Of a stretch of 64,000 nucleotides of DNA, positions 1-9,037 are shown piece after piece. Position 1 is the stretch's first letter. The number at the start of each line of letters is the position of its first letter. This DNA is from an uncultured Paracoccaceae bacterium (lineage in GTDB: Bacteria > Pseudomonadota > Alphaproteobacteria > Rhodobacterales > Rhodobacteraceae), in assembly GCA_947503925.1 (NCBI GenBank), contig CANNFQ010000008.1, forward strand, positions 1 through 64,000. Reading direction: 5' to 3'. The notes under the pieces were generated by a model, which saw only the letters and a program-made list of their open reading frames with translations, made no database searches and was not told the DNA's origin. The position numbers were made by a program, and so were the translations under genes.

Positions 1-73
1 CCATTGCAAAACTACTCTCGGCAACGGACTCGCAGATCAGGCAACCATCAGGAAGGTGGGATCAAAACACCGC

Positions 74-847
74 TTACCCTTCAACCGTGTTGGTGTGGAT
101 TTCACTGTCGGCATAATCGACATACTGACCGGCGCTGTGATTGGTCCAGCCGTGGGCGTCAAACACCTTGCCTGCACCGATACCTTGGTACTGGCGGGCT
201 TCGTCCGTCATGACATAGGCTTCGCGGGCGATGTTCTCTTACAGGATCGGGATAAGCGTTGTCTTTTTCAGGTCATCAACAACGATAGACTTGGCTCGCT
301 TGGTTTCGCGATCCACCAGTGTCAGCATTTTCATCTTGTGATCACCGCCACGTGCATTCTTGGCTTTCTTCACGCCGGGTTCTTTGCCGATGAAAGTTTC
401 GTCAACCTCTACAACACCACCACCATTACCAAAGCCAGCCAGAGCGCCATCACGCATGCACTCGCGGATGCGGTGGGTCAGGAACCATGCAGACTTGTAG
501 GTGATGCCCAGAACGCGGTGTAGCTGGTGGCTGCTGATACCCTTCTTGCTGGATACCATCAGGTGAATGGCTTGCAGCCACAGGTGAAGCGGCAGGTGGC
601 TTTCTTCAAAGATTGTGCCCTTGCGCACGGTGAACTGACCACGGCAATCACGGCACTTCCACAGGCCATGACGCTCTTTGCCTTCTGGGTTCTTCTTGGA
701 CGGCTTGGTGCGAACACCTGTCAGGCGATAGGCGCTATCGATCACACCACAATGGGGGCAAACTGGACCATCGGCCCACAGCATGCTTTCGACATGCTCA
801 AATGCAGCGGCTTCATCGTGCATGTATAGGGCGGAAAGAACGGACAT
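74..847 (-). pseudogene. IS1595-family transposase, broken
   Basis: The reading frame begins at 847 and shows the IS1595 (ISXO2-like) layout. There is an N-terminal zinc ribbon with CPHCG and CRDC pairs, then a DDE-type core with VDETFIG, MTDEA and HTNTVEG. A TAA at 239-241 interrupts the core after residue 202. Translation past it still gives recognisable transposase (ENIAREAYVMTDEARQY) down to a second stop at 74-76, directly after HTNTVEG. The usual 60 or so C-terminal residues are absent, and the bases further left do not resemble the family in any frame. The element is therefore probably inactive and truncated. The start has a short, AT-rich leader (848-916) that may hold the element's terminal repeat. 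I am confident of the family and of the two stops; the exact left limit is unknown. Confidence 0.85.
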
Positions 848-910
848 TGGAATACCTCTAACTTGTTGGGTTATTTATCCAATATCCGGCTGGGTTTGTC
901 AAATATACAA

Positions 911-959
911 TCGCCCAAATTTAGATGCAATTTTTTCCGATGGACTAAATTCTGGGCGA
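911..959. repeat. Inverted repeat next to the IS end
   Basis: Arms TCGCCCAAATTTAG (911-924) and CTAAATTCTGGGCGA (945-959) are reverse complements apart from one bulged C, with about 20 bases between them. The left arm contains the presumed GGGCGA tip of the IS1595-type element. The repeat may record a second IS end or the original target. Its function is unknown. Confidence 0.6.
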
Positions 960-1414
960 CGTCGTCAAGTACATCTCTCAACCAATCCCGAAACCGCCGA
1001 GCGCGTTGGCCAACGGCACGGCAGGCCAGTTGTGTTACGCATCGAAGCGAAGCGAATGTTCGACAATGGCTTCGAGTTCTTCTGTGCAGATAATGGTGTT
1101 TGGCTCACAGATAAGGTGCCGGCAAGCTACCTTGGATTCGGGCAAACTGGCTGACAAAAAGGTCAAAACCGAGCCCGCCGTTAGGAAACTTATCCAATGC
1201 GATCACGCTGCGTTGCGCTGACATCTAGCGCAAAACCCGCACTTGCACGCTTATGCGTTCAAAACGCACTCTTATGCGTTAATGACAAAAATGTTAAATG
1301 TCATGAGACCTTTCCTTTGGTTTCAGCTAAGTCTCTGTTTTCATTATGCTGGGCTTGCTACTTACGACAACTGCTTTTCCTTTATCGACAAGCATTTTTT
1401 CCTTCATAAGTTAC

Positions 1415-1437
1415 AAAAAAGCCGACCCGGAGGTCGA
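1415..1437 (-). terminator. Rho-independent terminator
   Basis: Read on the minus strand, downstream of the stop at 1497, the sequence is CGACC-TCCG-GGTCG-GC followed by TTTTTT. That is a 5-bp GC-rich stem, a 4-base loop and a uridine run. A second hairpin, TCCTGCA-TTTC-TGCAGGA (1455-1472), sits just upstream of it. Together they would end the leftward cargo transcript. Confidence 0.75.
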
Positions 1438-1496
1438 CTCATTGACTTTCTAAGTCCTGCATTTCTGCAGGAAAAATAGGAGATCAGAAATAGTTC

Positions 1497-3083
1497 TTAG
1501 ACTGAAGCCAGTGGAACTTCGACATGGTGAGACTGAACACTCCAATTATCGCCGTCAAAACTAAGCCTAACATCTCCGTTGGCTAGGGCTGGTCCAACGG
1601 TAGGTGCAATTAAGTGTTTGATGTCCCGAACTTTTGGTTCTTTCGGTGTTGACGTAAAGAGCAACTGGATTTGATCGTCGCCTTTTCCCAGCTCTTCGAT
1701 GAACCGACTAAATATCTCGGACGGTCGAAATTTATCATCAGTTCCATGAGACAATAACAGGTACGCTAGGGAAGACTGATGAACAAATCCGCTTGCTAAA
1801 AGACAGTTGTAGAAGTGCGCATTATGGCCCGCATGATGCGCTACTTGAACGATATCTAGATTTTCAAATTGCTCGATCAACTTTGGATGAAATGGTCGAT
1901 TTTTGGCGGTCATAAAATCAACGCAACCGGCGTCGCCACTGACGAGGATACGTTGGTTGTAAAACTCAAAAATTCCAATGTAACTAAGTTCGTTGCTGGG
2001 AGTAATTTTTTCAATTGGAACGGTTTTTAGGAATGCTGCGTATGTGCCAATAGGCAGGCTTTGCCAGTGTTTTTTGACTAGGCCTAGAGACGGACCAAGC
2101 AAAGTGAAGCTTGGTCCGTTCGCATCAAACTTCTGCACGGGTGTGAATCTTCGGCCAACCGGATCCCAGAAGAATTTGCGTGGTTGTCCGTCGTTGATGG
2201 TAGCGTAACGCGTCTTGATGTTTCGGTTTCTTAGGGCTTTCACGACTTTTGCTAATGACTTTGCATTTATTGCATCTCTAGCTGCCGAAATCCGTATGTG
2301 AGCTAACGATTTCGGATCGACCCCACCTATGTCGCCCCGATAACGCGATATTCTTCTTAGCCAATCAACATTCAAGCGGCCGTCTTTCTGAATGTAATTG
2401 AATCGGCGACGTGCGAACCTCGCTTCGATGTCTTCATCCAACTCGTTTGGACTTCTTATGTCTAGCTCAGCATGTCCGATATTTTTCGCCCCCAAAGTAA
2501 GATACGCGTCATCAAGGTGTGCTTGGAATAATCGATCCCAGTCATAAACATCAGAATCGTCATCCATTCTCTTGAACGGCATCGCTACTTCGAGCACAAT
2601 TCCAGAAGTATCTGGTGACCTCACAATGCCCTCGATTTCGTCGTAGTCATGCTCAGCAACACATGAGCTATGGCAAGTCTGGGCCTTGTATCGGAGATAG
2701 TCGTCAAGAACCTGATCACCGTCTTCGCCTGCAAATTGGATGCCAAGCATAGACTCATTTTGAAGCTCGCTGGTAAGAAATTGGGGTTGGGCATCATTCG
2801 CAACAGGAGGCATCCAAGCCTCCCCGATTTCAACGTCAGGGTTTTCAATAATGTCTACCAAACCGTTGAGATGATCGCCGTCGTAATGAGTACCTATCAT
2901 CAAATCTATGCGTAACTTTCCTTCCTTGTTGACCGCGATAGAGTCCTCGAGTTTCTTGTTTACCTTGTATTTTTTGCTGCCGGCATCAGCCAGAACGCTT
3001 ATGGTCTCACCTTCAGTTTCAAATTGAAGCAGGACTGAAAGTCCTAATTCAACAGCAAACATATCGATTTGTATCTGCGCCAT
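1497..3083 (-). CDS. ComEC-type metallo-beta-lactamase-fold protein
   Basis: This 528-residue protein has the metal-binding signature THYDGDH at residues 65-71. It is the HxDxDH version found in the ComEC/Rec2-like branch of the metallo-beta-lactamase fold rather than the classical HxHxDH. Later ligands are visible in ILVSGDAG (about 390), VAHHAGHNAH (about 415) and LLLSHGTDD (about 440). There is no signal peptide or membrane segment, so it is probably a soluble hydrolase or nuclease-like enzyme. It is the last gene of the leftward cargo group beyond tniQ, 81 bases after a 74-aa ORF, and is followed by a terminator. The AT-richer composition compared with the downstream helicase operon fits separate acquisition. 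The substrate is unknown; a defence role is only an inference from context. Confidence 0.75.
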   Translation of the reverse strand: MAQIQIDMFAVELGLSVLLQFETEGETISVLADAGSKKYKVNKKLEDSIAVNKEGKLRIDLMIGTHYDGDHLNGLVDIIENPDVEIGEAWMPPVANDAQPQFLTSELQNESMLGIQFAGEDGDQVLDDYLRYKAQTCHSSCVAEHDYDEIEGIVRSPDTSGIVLEVAMPFKRMDDDSDVYDWDRLFQAHLDDAYLTLGAKNIGHAELDIRSPNELDEDIEARFARRRFNYIQKDGRLNVDWLRRISRYRGDIGGVDPKSLAHIRISAARDAINAKSLAKVVKALRNRNIKTRYATINDGQPRKFFWDPVGRRFTPVQKFDANGPSFTLLGPSLGLVKKHWQSLPIGTYAAFLKTVPIEKITPSNELSYIGIFEFYNQRILVSGDAGCVDFMTAKNRPFHPKLIEQFENLDIVQVAHHAGHNAHFYNCLLASGFVHQSSLAYLLLSHGTDDKFRPSEIFSRFIEELGKGDDQIQLLFTSTPKEPKVRDIKHLIAPTVGPALANGDVRLSFDGDNWSVQSHHVEVPLASV

Positions 3084-3164
3084 GTTCTGGTCTCCTAAAA
3101 ATTTATTCTGAATCTCGGCAACACTGTATTGCTTGTTTCCAACGCTGCAATCATTCGAAGTTAT

Positions 3165-3389
3165 TCAATTGGTAACATTTTGCGTCTCCAGCCATGACGC
3201 CATTTCATTGACCCAAGCCGGATCTCCGCTGCGTAAGAGCACGGCGCATAGCAACTGTACGTTTGCCTGAATCTCTGCATCTTCCGACCCATGGGCCATG
3301 ATGAATTCAAGATCACCTGCAGCTGTAGCGATCAGTGCGGACGCGTCTGCGGGAATGATGGTTTCAACGCTCGGCGTTTCATTGGTCAT
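3165..3389 (-). CDS. Small acidic protein of unknown function
   Basis: This 74-residue ORF is not recognised. It is acidic, with an Ala-rich start and a helical-looking second half ending in SGDPAWVNEMASWLETQN. A purine-rich stretch (AGAGAAGGTAAAACT on the minus strand) precedes the ATG and acts as a ribosome binding site. It lies between the metallophosphoesterase (42 bases away) and the metallo-beta-lactamase gene (81 bases away), all read leftward, so co-transcription is likely. It might be a partner or immunity-type component of the MBL protein, but nothing in the sequence proves this. Confidence 0.55.
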   Translation of the reverse strand: MTNETPSVETIIPADASALIATAAGDLEFIMAHGSEDAEIQANVQLLCAVLLRSGDPAWVNEMASWLETQNVTN

Positions 3390-3431
3390 CAGTTTTACCT
3401 TCTCTTGGTATCCAGAAAGCTCTTTCTTCCT

Positions 3432-4001
3432 TCACTTGAACTCCCTCGCATTGTGCTCAACATCCTGCCAATGCTTGTTCACCGGCAGCGATTTGGCACG
3501 GCGAGCAATATCTTCAAACCGCACTGGCATGAAATCCCAGACATCTACGCCGACGTTCACGCTGTTTCGCGAGCCGCGCCAATTGTTATGGACGTGGCCA
3601 AAGAAATGGAGGGATTGGCGGCGTGCATAATTCCAGGTGATCATCGGGTAATGACAGAGCGTATGGGATTGGTCATGTGGCCCGTCGCGGACCTCGACCA
3701 GATGCGAGATGCTGTCCCACGGGAGCTTTAGCGTTGGCTCAAGATCGTGGTTGCCAATTATCAAATGCTTCCGAGCACCAGGTAGCTGTCCAAAGATGCC
3801 GTATAAGTAGGTGGCTTCTTTGGCCTTCGGACCGAATGCAAAGTCGCCGACGATCCATAGGTCGTCATCGGGACCGACCTTAGACCAAAGGTTTTCTATC
3901 AACACGGTGTCCATATGCCCGGCATCACGAAATGGCCGATCGCAAAACCCAATTACGTTTTCATGCCCGAAATGGGTGTCGGCAGTGTACCAATTCACCA
4001 T
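3432..4001 (-). CDS. Calcineurin-like metallophosphoesterase
   Basis: This 189-residue protein carries the full calcineurin-like metal set: YTADTHFGH near the N-terminus (D-x-H), WIVGDFAFG (GD), LIIGNHD (GNHD), a mid-protein LCHYP histidine, and FFGHVHNN (GHxH). Proteins of this size with the THFGH start are usually annotated as phosphoesterases or phosphohydrolases of uncertain substrate. A longer in-frame ORF reaches 4121, but I chose the ATG at 4001 because GGAAGG lies eight bases upstream and the conserved fold begins right after it. It is the first cargo gene after tniQ, on the same strand. The substrate (nucleotide, nucleic acid or phosphoprotein) cannot be told from the sequence. Confidence 0.85.
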   Translation of the reverse strand: MVNWYTADTHFGHENVIGFCDRPFRDAGHMDTVLIENLWSKVGPDDDLWIVGDFAFGPKAKEATYLYGIFGQLPGARKHLIIGNHDLEPTLKLPWDSISHLVEVRDGPHDQSHTLCHYPMITWNYARRQSLHFFGHVHNNWRGSRNSVNVGVDVWDFMPVRFEDIARRAKSLPVNKHWQDVEHNAREFK

Positions 4002-4124
4002 CTTAACAACCTTCCATTTGCAACGGCGGACCCGAGGCCCACGTGTCGCCTTCAAATAAACCGTCCAACTTTTCGCGTTCATAGATTTTGCTGAACCGAG
4101 GCGCCATCTGTATCGGATCAATTT

Positions 4125-5879
4125 TCAGTTTCTCGAGCCGAGACGACACATGCTTGGCCTGTGTGCCAACTTGATGCGCGAGGATGCCAAAGTCACGTAG
4201 TGCTTCAAAAATGCATCATAGGACTCATGCGGAATGATCGACATCGGGCGGCGTGAACGCGGATGCCGTGTCTTCTGTGCCCGGATGTATTTCTCCTGAA
4301 TCAGATGGGTTATCGTTGGATCGTTGACGCGCAACAATCTTTTTAGCTCTTGTTTCGTGTATCCCTGCAAAGGTGGGCCCTCGAACAGGTCGAGGATCTC
4401 TTCGAGGTCGACGGCAAGCGCAGCCAAGCCCTCAACGCTTTTCTGCCTTCCCAGCCATTTCAGACGACCATCCAAAATCATCGGAACTACGTGTTCGATC
4501 TTAACTTTGGCTTTGTTGCAGGCGACGCCGACATCCATTTGCTTTCCAATCAAATCATCGACCGGTTCAGCGCGATTGAGAAAGCGCGCAAGAACCTCAT
4601 CCAAATGATCGGGCTGGTATAGCCCTTTCAAGCCTTCGAATGTTGCCGCTGGCTGGATGACTCCAATTTTTCGCAAACGGTCGAATAGCGGCCCGTTGAT
4701 GTTAAGTCGCTTCGCGGCTTCTATGCGGTCCACCACATCTAACATCTCTCGGATTTTTGCCTCACTTTCAGCGGCTGGAAAGTATCCGATCTCACAGGAA
4801 GAGAGAGCTCTGGTTCGCTTGCCCTGCCCAAAACCAAACCCCCACAATAGGTTCTTCAAACGAAATGGATCGATGTCGAACTCCTTTGCTATTGTGGCGA
4901 AGGAATGCAGGTGTCGCTGTGGGCAAGGTTTTCCCAACACGATCTCGCCTTGGCCAATCGGGTAATTGCGAAAGACAAAATCGCGGTAAATCTCGCAAAT
5001 AGGATCGTATCGCTCGTCATGAGTTCGGCGGTCCAGCCAGCGCGCGAAGTGGCAGAAATCGGTGTAGTGGCCCGAGCGAAAACCAACCGAGCAGCTTTGC
5101 ACGCCACTCAGCGCAGCTTCTATTCCCTGCTTTCCTTTGCGGAGCACCTCAAAGCCGAGATGGCCGGCCTCGGCAAGCTCTGCATCACTAGCAGTTGAAA
5201 AAGCCTTTTGGGGACCGAAGGCACAAACCAGGCCCAACATTTCCGATGTTTTTGCAACGATCTCGAAGGGCAGTTCATCAAGCCAATTTCTCGACTTCTG
5301 CCCGTCCAATCGTTTAATTTGATAACGCTCAAAGGATGAGGGTTTTCGAAACTCTAGGCACCGCGTAGCCGCCTCGATTAGGCTCCAGTGATCTCTGATG
5401 CGGCCAAAGGTGTCATGGATGTCACGCGGGAATTCCGCTGCAGGAAGCTCCAACAGAGCGACCTGATGCTCTGGACAGGTCCGGATCGATGAGACGTGCC
5501 AGTAAACACGTGTGTAAGGACCAAAATCTCCAAACCTGGTTTTGTCCTCCATGATACATTTCGGGCAAACCCGCAGCCTGCCACGCGCGAACTGCCGATT
5601 TGACAGGTACTGCCCCGCCACCACAAAGCACTTACGACCACCGGGTTCGACAATGAGACGGCTGGCATACTTGTCCATCTGCTCGCGCGGCACACCAGAT
5701 AGTTTGGAGACCAGATCGAGTTCTCTAGGAAGGCCTTTGACAAGGCCTTTCCAGTTTAACCGCATATCTTGCGAGAAATCCTGCACGTATTGGCTGCCGT
5801 TGAAGGCTGCGATATTTGTAACTAGTGAGGTGGTTGTTTGTGCAGGGCGAAGAGGTAGGGTCAATCCGAGTTGCATCAT
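4125..5879 (-). CDS. tniQ: TniQ-family target-selection protein
   Basis: This 584-residue protein belongs to the TniQ/TnsD family, which links the transposase complex to the target site in Tn7- and Tn5053-like elements. The N-terminal domain has the expected zinc finger: C105-x2-C108 and C135-x2-H138 (CPKC...CPEH). The C-terminal 400 residues are much longer than in minimal TniQ, contain helix-turn-helix-like stretches (TKQELKRLLRVNDPTITHLI), and look like a TnsD-type DNA-reading extension. The start overlaps the tnsC stop (ATGA), so the two are translationally coupled. No separate tnsD, tnsE or CRISPR genes are nearby, so this single protein probably dictates insertion specificity. Confidence 0.88.
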   Translation of the reverse strand: MMQLGLTLPLRPAQTTTSLVTNIAAFNGSQYVQDFSQDMRLNWKGLVKGLPRELDLVSKLSGVPREQMDKYASRLIVEPGGRKCFVVAGQYLSNRQFARGRLRVCPKCIMEDKTRFGDFGPYTRVYWHVSSIRTCPEHQVALLELPAAEFPRDIHDTFGRIRDHWSLIEAATRCLEFRKPSSFERYQIKRLDGQKSRNWLDELPFEIVAKTSEMLGLVCAFGPQKAFSTASDAELAEAGHLGFEVLRKGKQGIEAALSGVQSCSVGFRSGHYTDFCHFARWLDRRTHDERYDPICEIYRDFVFRNYPIGQGEIVLGKPCPQRHLHSFATIAKEFDIDPFRLKNLLWGFGFGQGKRTRALSSCEIGYFPAAESEAKIREMLDVVDRIEAAKRLNINGPLFDRLRKIGVIQPAATFEGLKGLYQPDHLDEVLARFLNRAEPVDDLIGKQMDVGVACNKAKVKIEHVVPMILDGRLKWLGRQKSVEGLAALAVDLEEILDLFEGPPLQGYTKQELKRLLRVNDPTITHLIQEKYIRAQKTRHPRSRRPMSIIPHESYDAFLKHYVTLASSRIKLAHRPSMCRLGSRN

Positions 5880-6886
5880 GCTCCCCTCCGGCGCTTCTTT
5901 GCATGCGGCATGAGGACATCCGGTTCATCTTCTTCGACCTCCGCAAGCAACTTGCGCGCATCGATGGAGCGGTAGTCTTCAGAGATGAAGGGGTTAAGAT
6001 CGTCGACACATCCCGACCGCCGCCGAAACGCTGATGCGAAGTCATCCAGACCAACCATCAAATGATCAGCCAGCAAAGCCTCTTCAATTGCCGCAATGAT
6101 GATTTCAATCACGAGCCCCAACTCGCCGGCACCGGCGTGGATCAAACGCTTTGTGAACTCGGAACTGTAAGTTCCGTCCGCAATGGGAAGTTTGGCCGCG
6201 GCCAGATAGTTGGCCACGATTTCAGGCAAGATGTTCCCATGGGTTGTAAAGCTGATCGGAGCGAGATGGATGGGTATGAAGCGTCGTGACAGCTGTGGAT
6301 CAAGGTGCAGTAAGTCCTTTAAGGCTGGCATCCCGCTCAAAATCAGGCCGGTTGGCCACACCGGGTTTTGCATGAGAGATTTAAGTGTATTGACGACGGA
6401 CTGCATCTCGCGTTCGTTGCGATTGATGTGCAGATCTTGTGCCTCGTCGAGGTGCAGGAACAGCGTCTCACGTTCCCGCAAATGGCTCTGCAGGAGTTCC
6501 CAGATGATGCCCGCCGTACGATCGCGACGAATGGGGTAGCCGATTGCATTCAGGCATGACATTCCGACGTGCTTCAGCGTTGCCGGGGATGGAACCGATA
6601 GGCTGATCGCCTCCGCTTTAATCTTGTTGGGCTCGAGTCGCGCCAGATCCTTGTGTCGATTGAATAGATGCGACATCGCTGTCGATTTACCGGAACCGGA
6701 GTTGCCGATCAAAACGATGCCGCGCGCCTCGCTTGAACGCCCTGTCTCTAATTCTGCGCGACGTCGATAGAGCAACAGATCGAACTGGTCTTGCAAGTCA
6801 GAGAAGGGAGTATGAGGAACAAATTTGGCGCACAGGTCAGAGATGATCTTGCCCGTGGCGAGCGCTTTCTGCTGTTTCAGTGACAT
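5876..6886 (-). CDS. tnsC: TnsC/TniB AAA+ transposition regulator
   Basis: This 336-residue AAA+ ATPase has Walker A GNSGSGKST (residues 61-69) and Walker B LFLHLDEAQDL (D147-E148), as in the TniB/TnsC family that assembles on target DNA and activates the transposase. An in-frame ATG lies further upstream at 6907. I prefer 6886 because it overlaps the tnsB stop as TAATG and has GGAGGA five bases before it. Its own stop overlaps the tniQ start. The Arg-rich last residues (KKRRRGA) could contact DNA or TniQ. It is part of the leftward tnsA-tnsB-tnsC-tniQ operon. Confidence 0.9.
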   Translation of the reverse strand: MSLKQQKALATGKIISDLCAKFVPHTPFSDLQDQFDLLLYRRRAELETGRSSEARGIVLIGNSGSGKSTAMSHLFNRHKDLARLEPNKIKAEAISLSVPSPATLKHVGMSCLNAIGYPIRRDRTAGIIWELLQSHLRERETLFLHLDEAQDLHINRNEREMQSVVNTLKSLMQNPVWPTGLILSGMPALKDLLHLDPQLSRRFIPIHLAPISFTTHGNILPEIVANYLAAAKLPIADGTYSSEFTKRLIHAGAGELGLVIEIIIAAIEEALLADHLMVGLDDFASAFRRRSGCVDDLNPFISEDYRSIDARKLLAEVEEDEPDVLMPHAKKRRRGA

Positions 6887-8940
6887 TATTTGTCCTCCAA
6901 ATTCCAAGTGGGTTTTGTGATTGGTTGAGATGTTTCGATGGAATCTGTATCGTCATCTGCAATCTGCTCTCGGGAAGGTTTTGACCCTTCCAGCGCGGTG
7001 GCTGTTTCAAAGCGAGTTCCCATCAAGCCAGGTTCCTCCACGGGTGCTCCAATCTCTGGCCGAGGCTTGAAGGTGGTCCCGTGGAACAAATCTTTCTGAA
7101 GTTTGAGGACCTGCTCTTTTGTGAGATCGTGGGGACCGATACCGGCACGCAGCGCAGCTTTGTGGCAAATTGCATCAATGTTCTTCAATGCGCGGTCCCG
7201 CAGGTCGCTGGACAACTCGCTCTCGGCTTTGTTGTGCGCTTTGATCGCACGAAATTCGGTGACCCAGCTGCTCATGTGAACACCGTCGAGGTCACAATCC
7301 AGAGCATCAGCCGTTACCCAGTTTTCTCCGATCAGCACTGAGATGGCACCGATATCGTGGGGATCTACCCTGATGCGCATCTTCCGCTTTGAGGACGCAT
7401 GCCAGAAGGCTTGTAGTTCGGGGCAGGTGTAATAGTTGCCGAAGACGTCGATTCCGCGTTTCGAAAGCTTGCGCTGCATCTCAATGCCGACGGCAGATCG
7501 AACAGTGTGCCGATCTGGCGGTGCATTCACGAAGTACTTGTCTTCAACCTCTGACCAGGAATTCGCCGGTGTTTTGAAATCCAACCCCGTGTGCTGATTG
7601 TGGTGGTAGAAATCGACGAAGAAGATCGTCAAGATACGCGCCAATTCGTCGTCATCGAGAACGGCGCGACCCTCGGAATCATAGTCGCCACGAGCTTTCG
7701 GGTTGTGAAAAGCACGCCCAAAGATTCGCGTCAGTAGCTTGGAGTTGATCGTGCCGAACACCCTCTCGATCTCGGCGCGAAGCTCCGGGATCTTCACCGG
7801 CGGAAAGAACATGGTTCCGCCAAGCGCTGTCACAGCTGAGATGAATTCGTCACTTACGAACGCCGACCCGGTGTCGCAGGCAACCATGCCCAATCCGCCG
7901 TGAAACGGCCAGGGCGATTCTGCGCCCATCGCCTTAGCAATGTCCGTCTTGTCGCGGACAACCATTCGCAGCAATTTGACAGCTTCTTCGGCACAGGGTT
8001 TGGCTGCAACCCGAATACCTAAGATGACACGTGTGCGGGTATCGATCGCTGCGCAAATCCACCGGCGTCCACGCGGGAGGCTTTCCCGAACGTGTTTGGG
8101 CAGGTGATCGTAGATGCCCAGATTGGTGAAATACGTGAAGAGATCGACTTCGCATTCATCGAACATGATTTCGTCCATGGCGAATTGCCTGAGCCTTCCA
8201 CCGGCAGAGAGAGCGAACTCTTTTCGCGCAGCGTCTGCACCATGGAAAATGGCGTAAAGCTCGGCCTGGTTCATCGCCGATATCCGACGTTCTATGGTCC
8301 GTTGCGATGGAACGCCGAGAGCAGCGATGCCCTCACCAGCCCGCTCTTCATTAATCTCCACGAGCCGATCTATGACCTGTCGGGAAATTTCTGCCTTGTT
8401 GTTCATCTCACGGGACGCGATTTCGCGCACCAATTTCATGACAACGGCTTCGGTCTCTTCATCGAACTTGTTGCCGACTTTCGTCGCTCGATACCAACCG
8501 GGCGCGAGGCTGAGTAGGTTGTAGCCAAATCGCCTCAACGTGGCGAACTTGGTTCGAATGGTCTTTGTACAAGGTAGCTTGCGGACACGCATGTCGGTGA
8601 AGCCCTTGATGTCGACACCGATATTGTGCCGTTGCGCCTCAATTTCATTCATCTTTTCCTGAAGGGCGGCCTTCGCCATGGTGATGCTGGCATCAGTCAA
8701 GGAGATCTCGCCGGCGTCATACATGGCTTTCACAGCCATGCAGATTATGAAGTACCAGATGGTCTTCTTCCGTGCGTTATCAGACAAATGGTCAAGGGTC
8801 AGGGCTGGCATCGACGATGCCAGCTTGGTTTGATTGAGATCGTAATAGTCCCGCTCATATCGCCAGAGAGAAGACTTTTGGAACTCTGCGAGCTGTTCGT
8901 AGGTAAAATGTTCAACTTGCCCACTTTCACCTTCGCGCAA
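6886..8940 (-). CDS. tnsB: TnsB/TniA DDE transposase (5' end frameshifted)
   Basis: The open part codes for 684 residues of an rve/Mu-type DDE transposase. The catalytic residues are likely D256 (AMDEIMFDE), D356 (VACDTGSAF) and E392 (RAEIERVFGT). There is an upstream helix-turn-helix region and a C-terminal Mu-type beta barrel. The protein cuts and joins the 3' ends of the element. The only start available in this frame is a TTG at 8940 with no ribosome binding site. A better start is the ATG at 9037, which overlaps the tnsA stop but lies in another frame (see the neighbouring entry). The gene is therefore probably frameshifted in its first 37 codons. If the TTG is used, the N-terminal residues ahead of GESGQVEHFTYEQL would be lost. 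Confidence 0.88.
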   Translation of the reverse strand: MREGESGQVEHFTYEQLAEFQKSSLWRYERDYYDLNQTKLASSMPALTLDHLSDNARKKTIWYFIICMAVKAMYDAGEISLTDASITMAKAALQEKMNEIEAQRHNIGVDIKGFTDMRVRKLPCTKTIRTKFATLRRFGYNLLSLAPGWYRATKVGNKFDEETEAVVMKLVREIASREMNNKAEISRQVIDRLVEINEERAGEGIAALGVPSQRTIERRISAMNQAELYAIFHGADAARKEFALSAGGRLRQFAMDEIMFDECEVDLFTYFTNLGIYDHLPKHVRESLPRGRRWICAAIDTRTRVILGIRVAAKPCAEEAVKLLRMVVRDKTDIAKAMGAESPWPFHGGLGMVACDTGSAFVSDEFISAVTALGGTMFFPPVKIPELRAEIERVFGTINSKLLTRIFGRAFHNPKARGDYDSEGRAVLDDDELARILTIFFVDFYHHNQHTGLDFKTPANSWSEVEDKYFVNAPPDRHTVRSAVGIEMQRKLSKRGIDVFGNYYTCPELQAFWHASSKRKMRIRVDPHDIGAISVLIGENWVTADALDCDLDGVHMSSWVTEFRAIKAHNKAESELSSDLRDRALKNIDAICHKAALRAGIGPHDLTKEQVLKLQKDLFHGTTFKPRPEIGAPVEEPGLMGTRFETATALEGSKPSREQIADDDTDSIETSQPITKPTWNLEDK

Positions 8941-9037
8941 CCAACTGGTTGTCGTCGCGTCCTGACCCAGGAATTCGGTAGTGAGGTGGGCGGCCGATCA
9001 GAGCACGATCATTTGTTGTGAATCGTTGTTTCAGCAT
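8927..9037 (-). other. tnsB: Displaced 5' end of tnsB in another frame
   Basis: From the ATG at 9037, which overlaps the tnsA stop (ATGCTGA), a 36-codon frame runs to a TGA at 8927-8929. It encodes MLKQRFTTNDRALIG at its start and NQLVARR at its end. This resembles the start of TnsB/TniA proteins, where a DR-LIxG segment precedes the acidic helix that here follows in the main frame. A +1 shift near CGA-AGG-TGA would join it to GESGQVEHFTYEQL. It may be an indel mutation, a sequencing error or, less likely, a programmed shift. Confidence 0.55.

Larger units (their letters stand above)
850..1496. other. Gene-free stretch with IS end and repeats
   Basis: No convincing gene is seen in these roughly 650 bases. 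The part next to the transposase (848-916) reads, on the minus strand, GGGCGATTGTATATTTGACAA, with an IS-terminus look. Two arms of 14 and 15 bases, at 911-924 and 945-959, are inverted copies that differ by one extra C. Around 1244-1280 the 15-mer GCACGCTTATGCGTT recurs with one mismatch. The stretch ends with the terminator of the metallo-beta-lactamase gene. It could include one end of the Tn7-like element, but I could not identify a 5'-TGT...ACA terminus. Confidence 0.5.
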
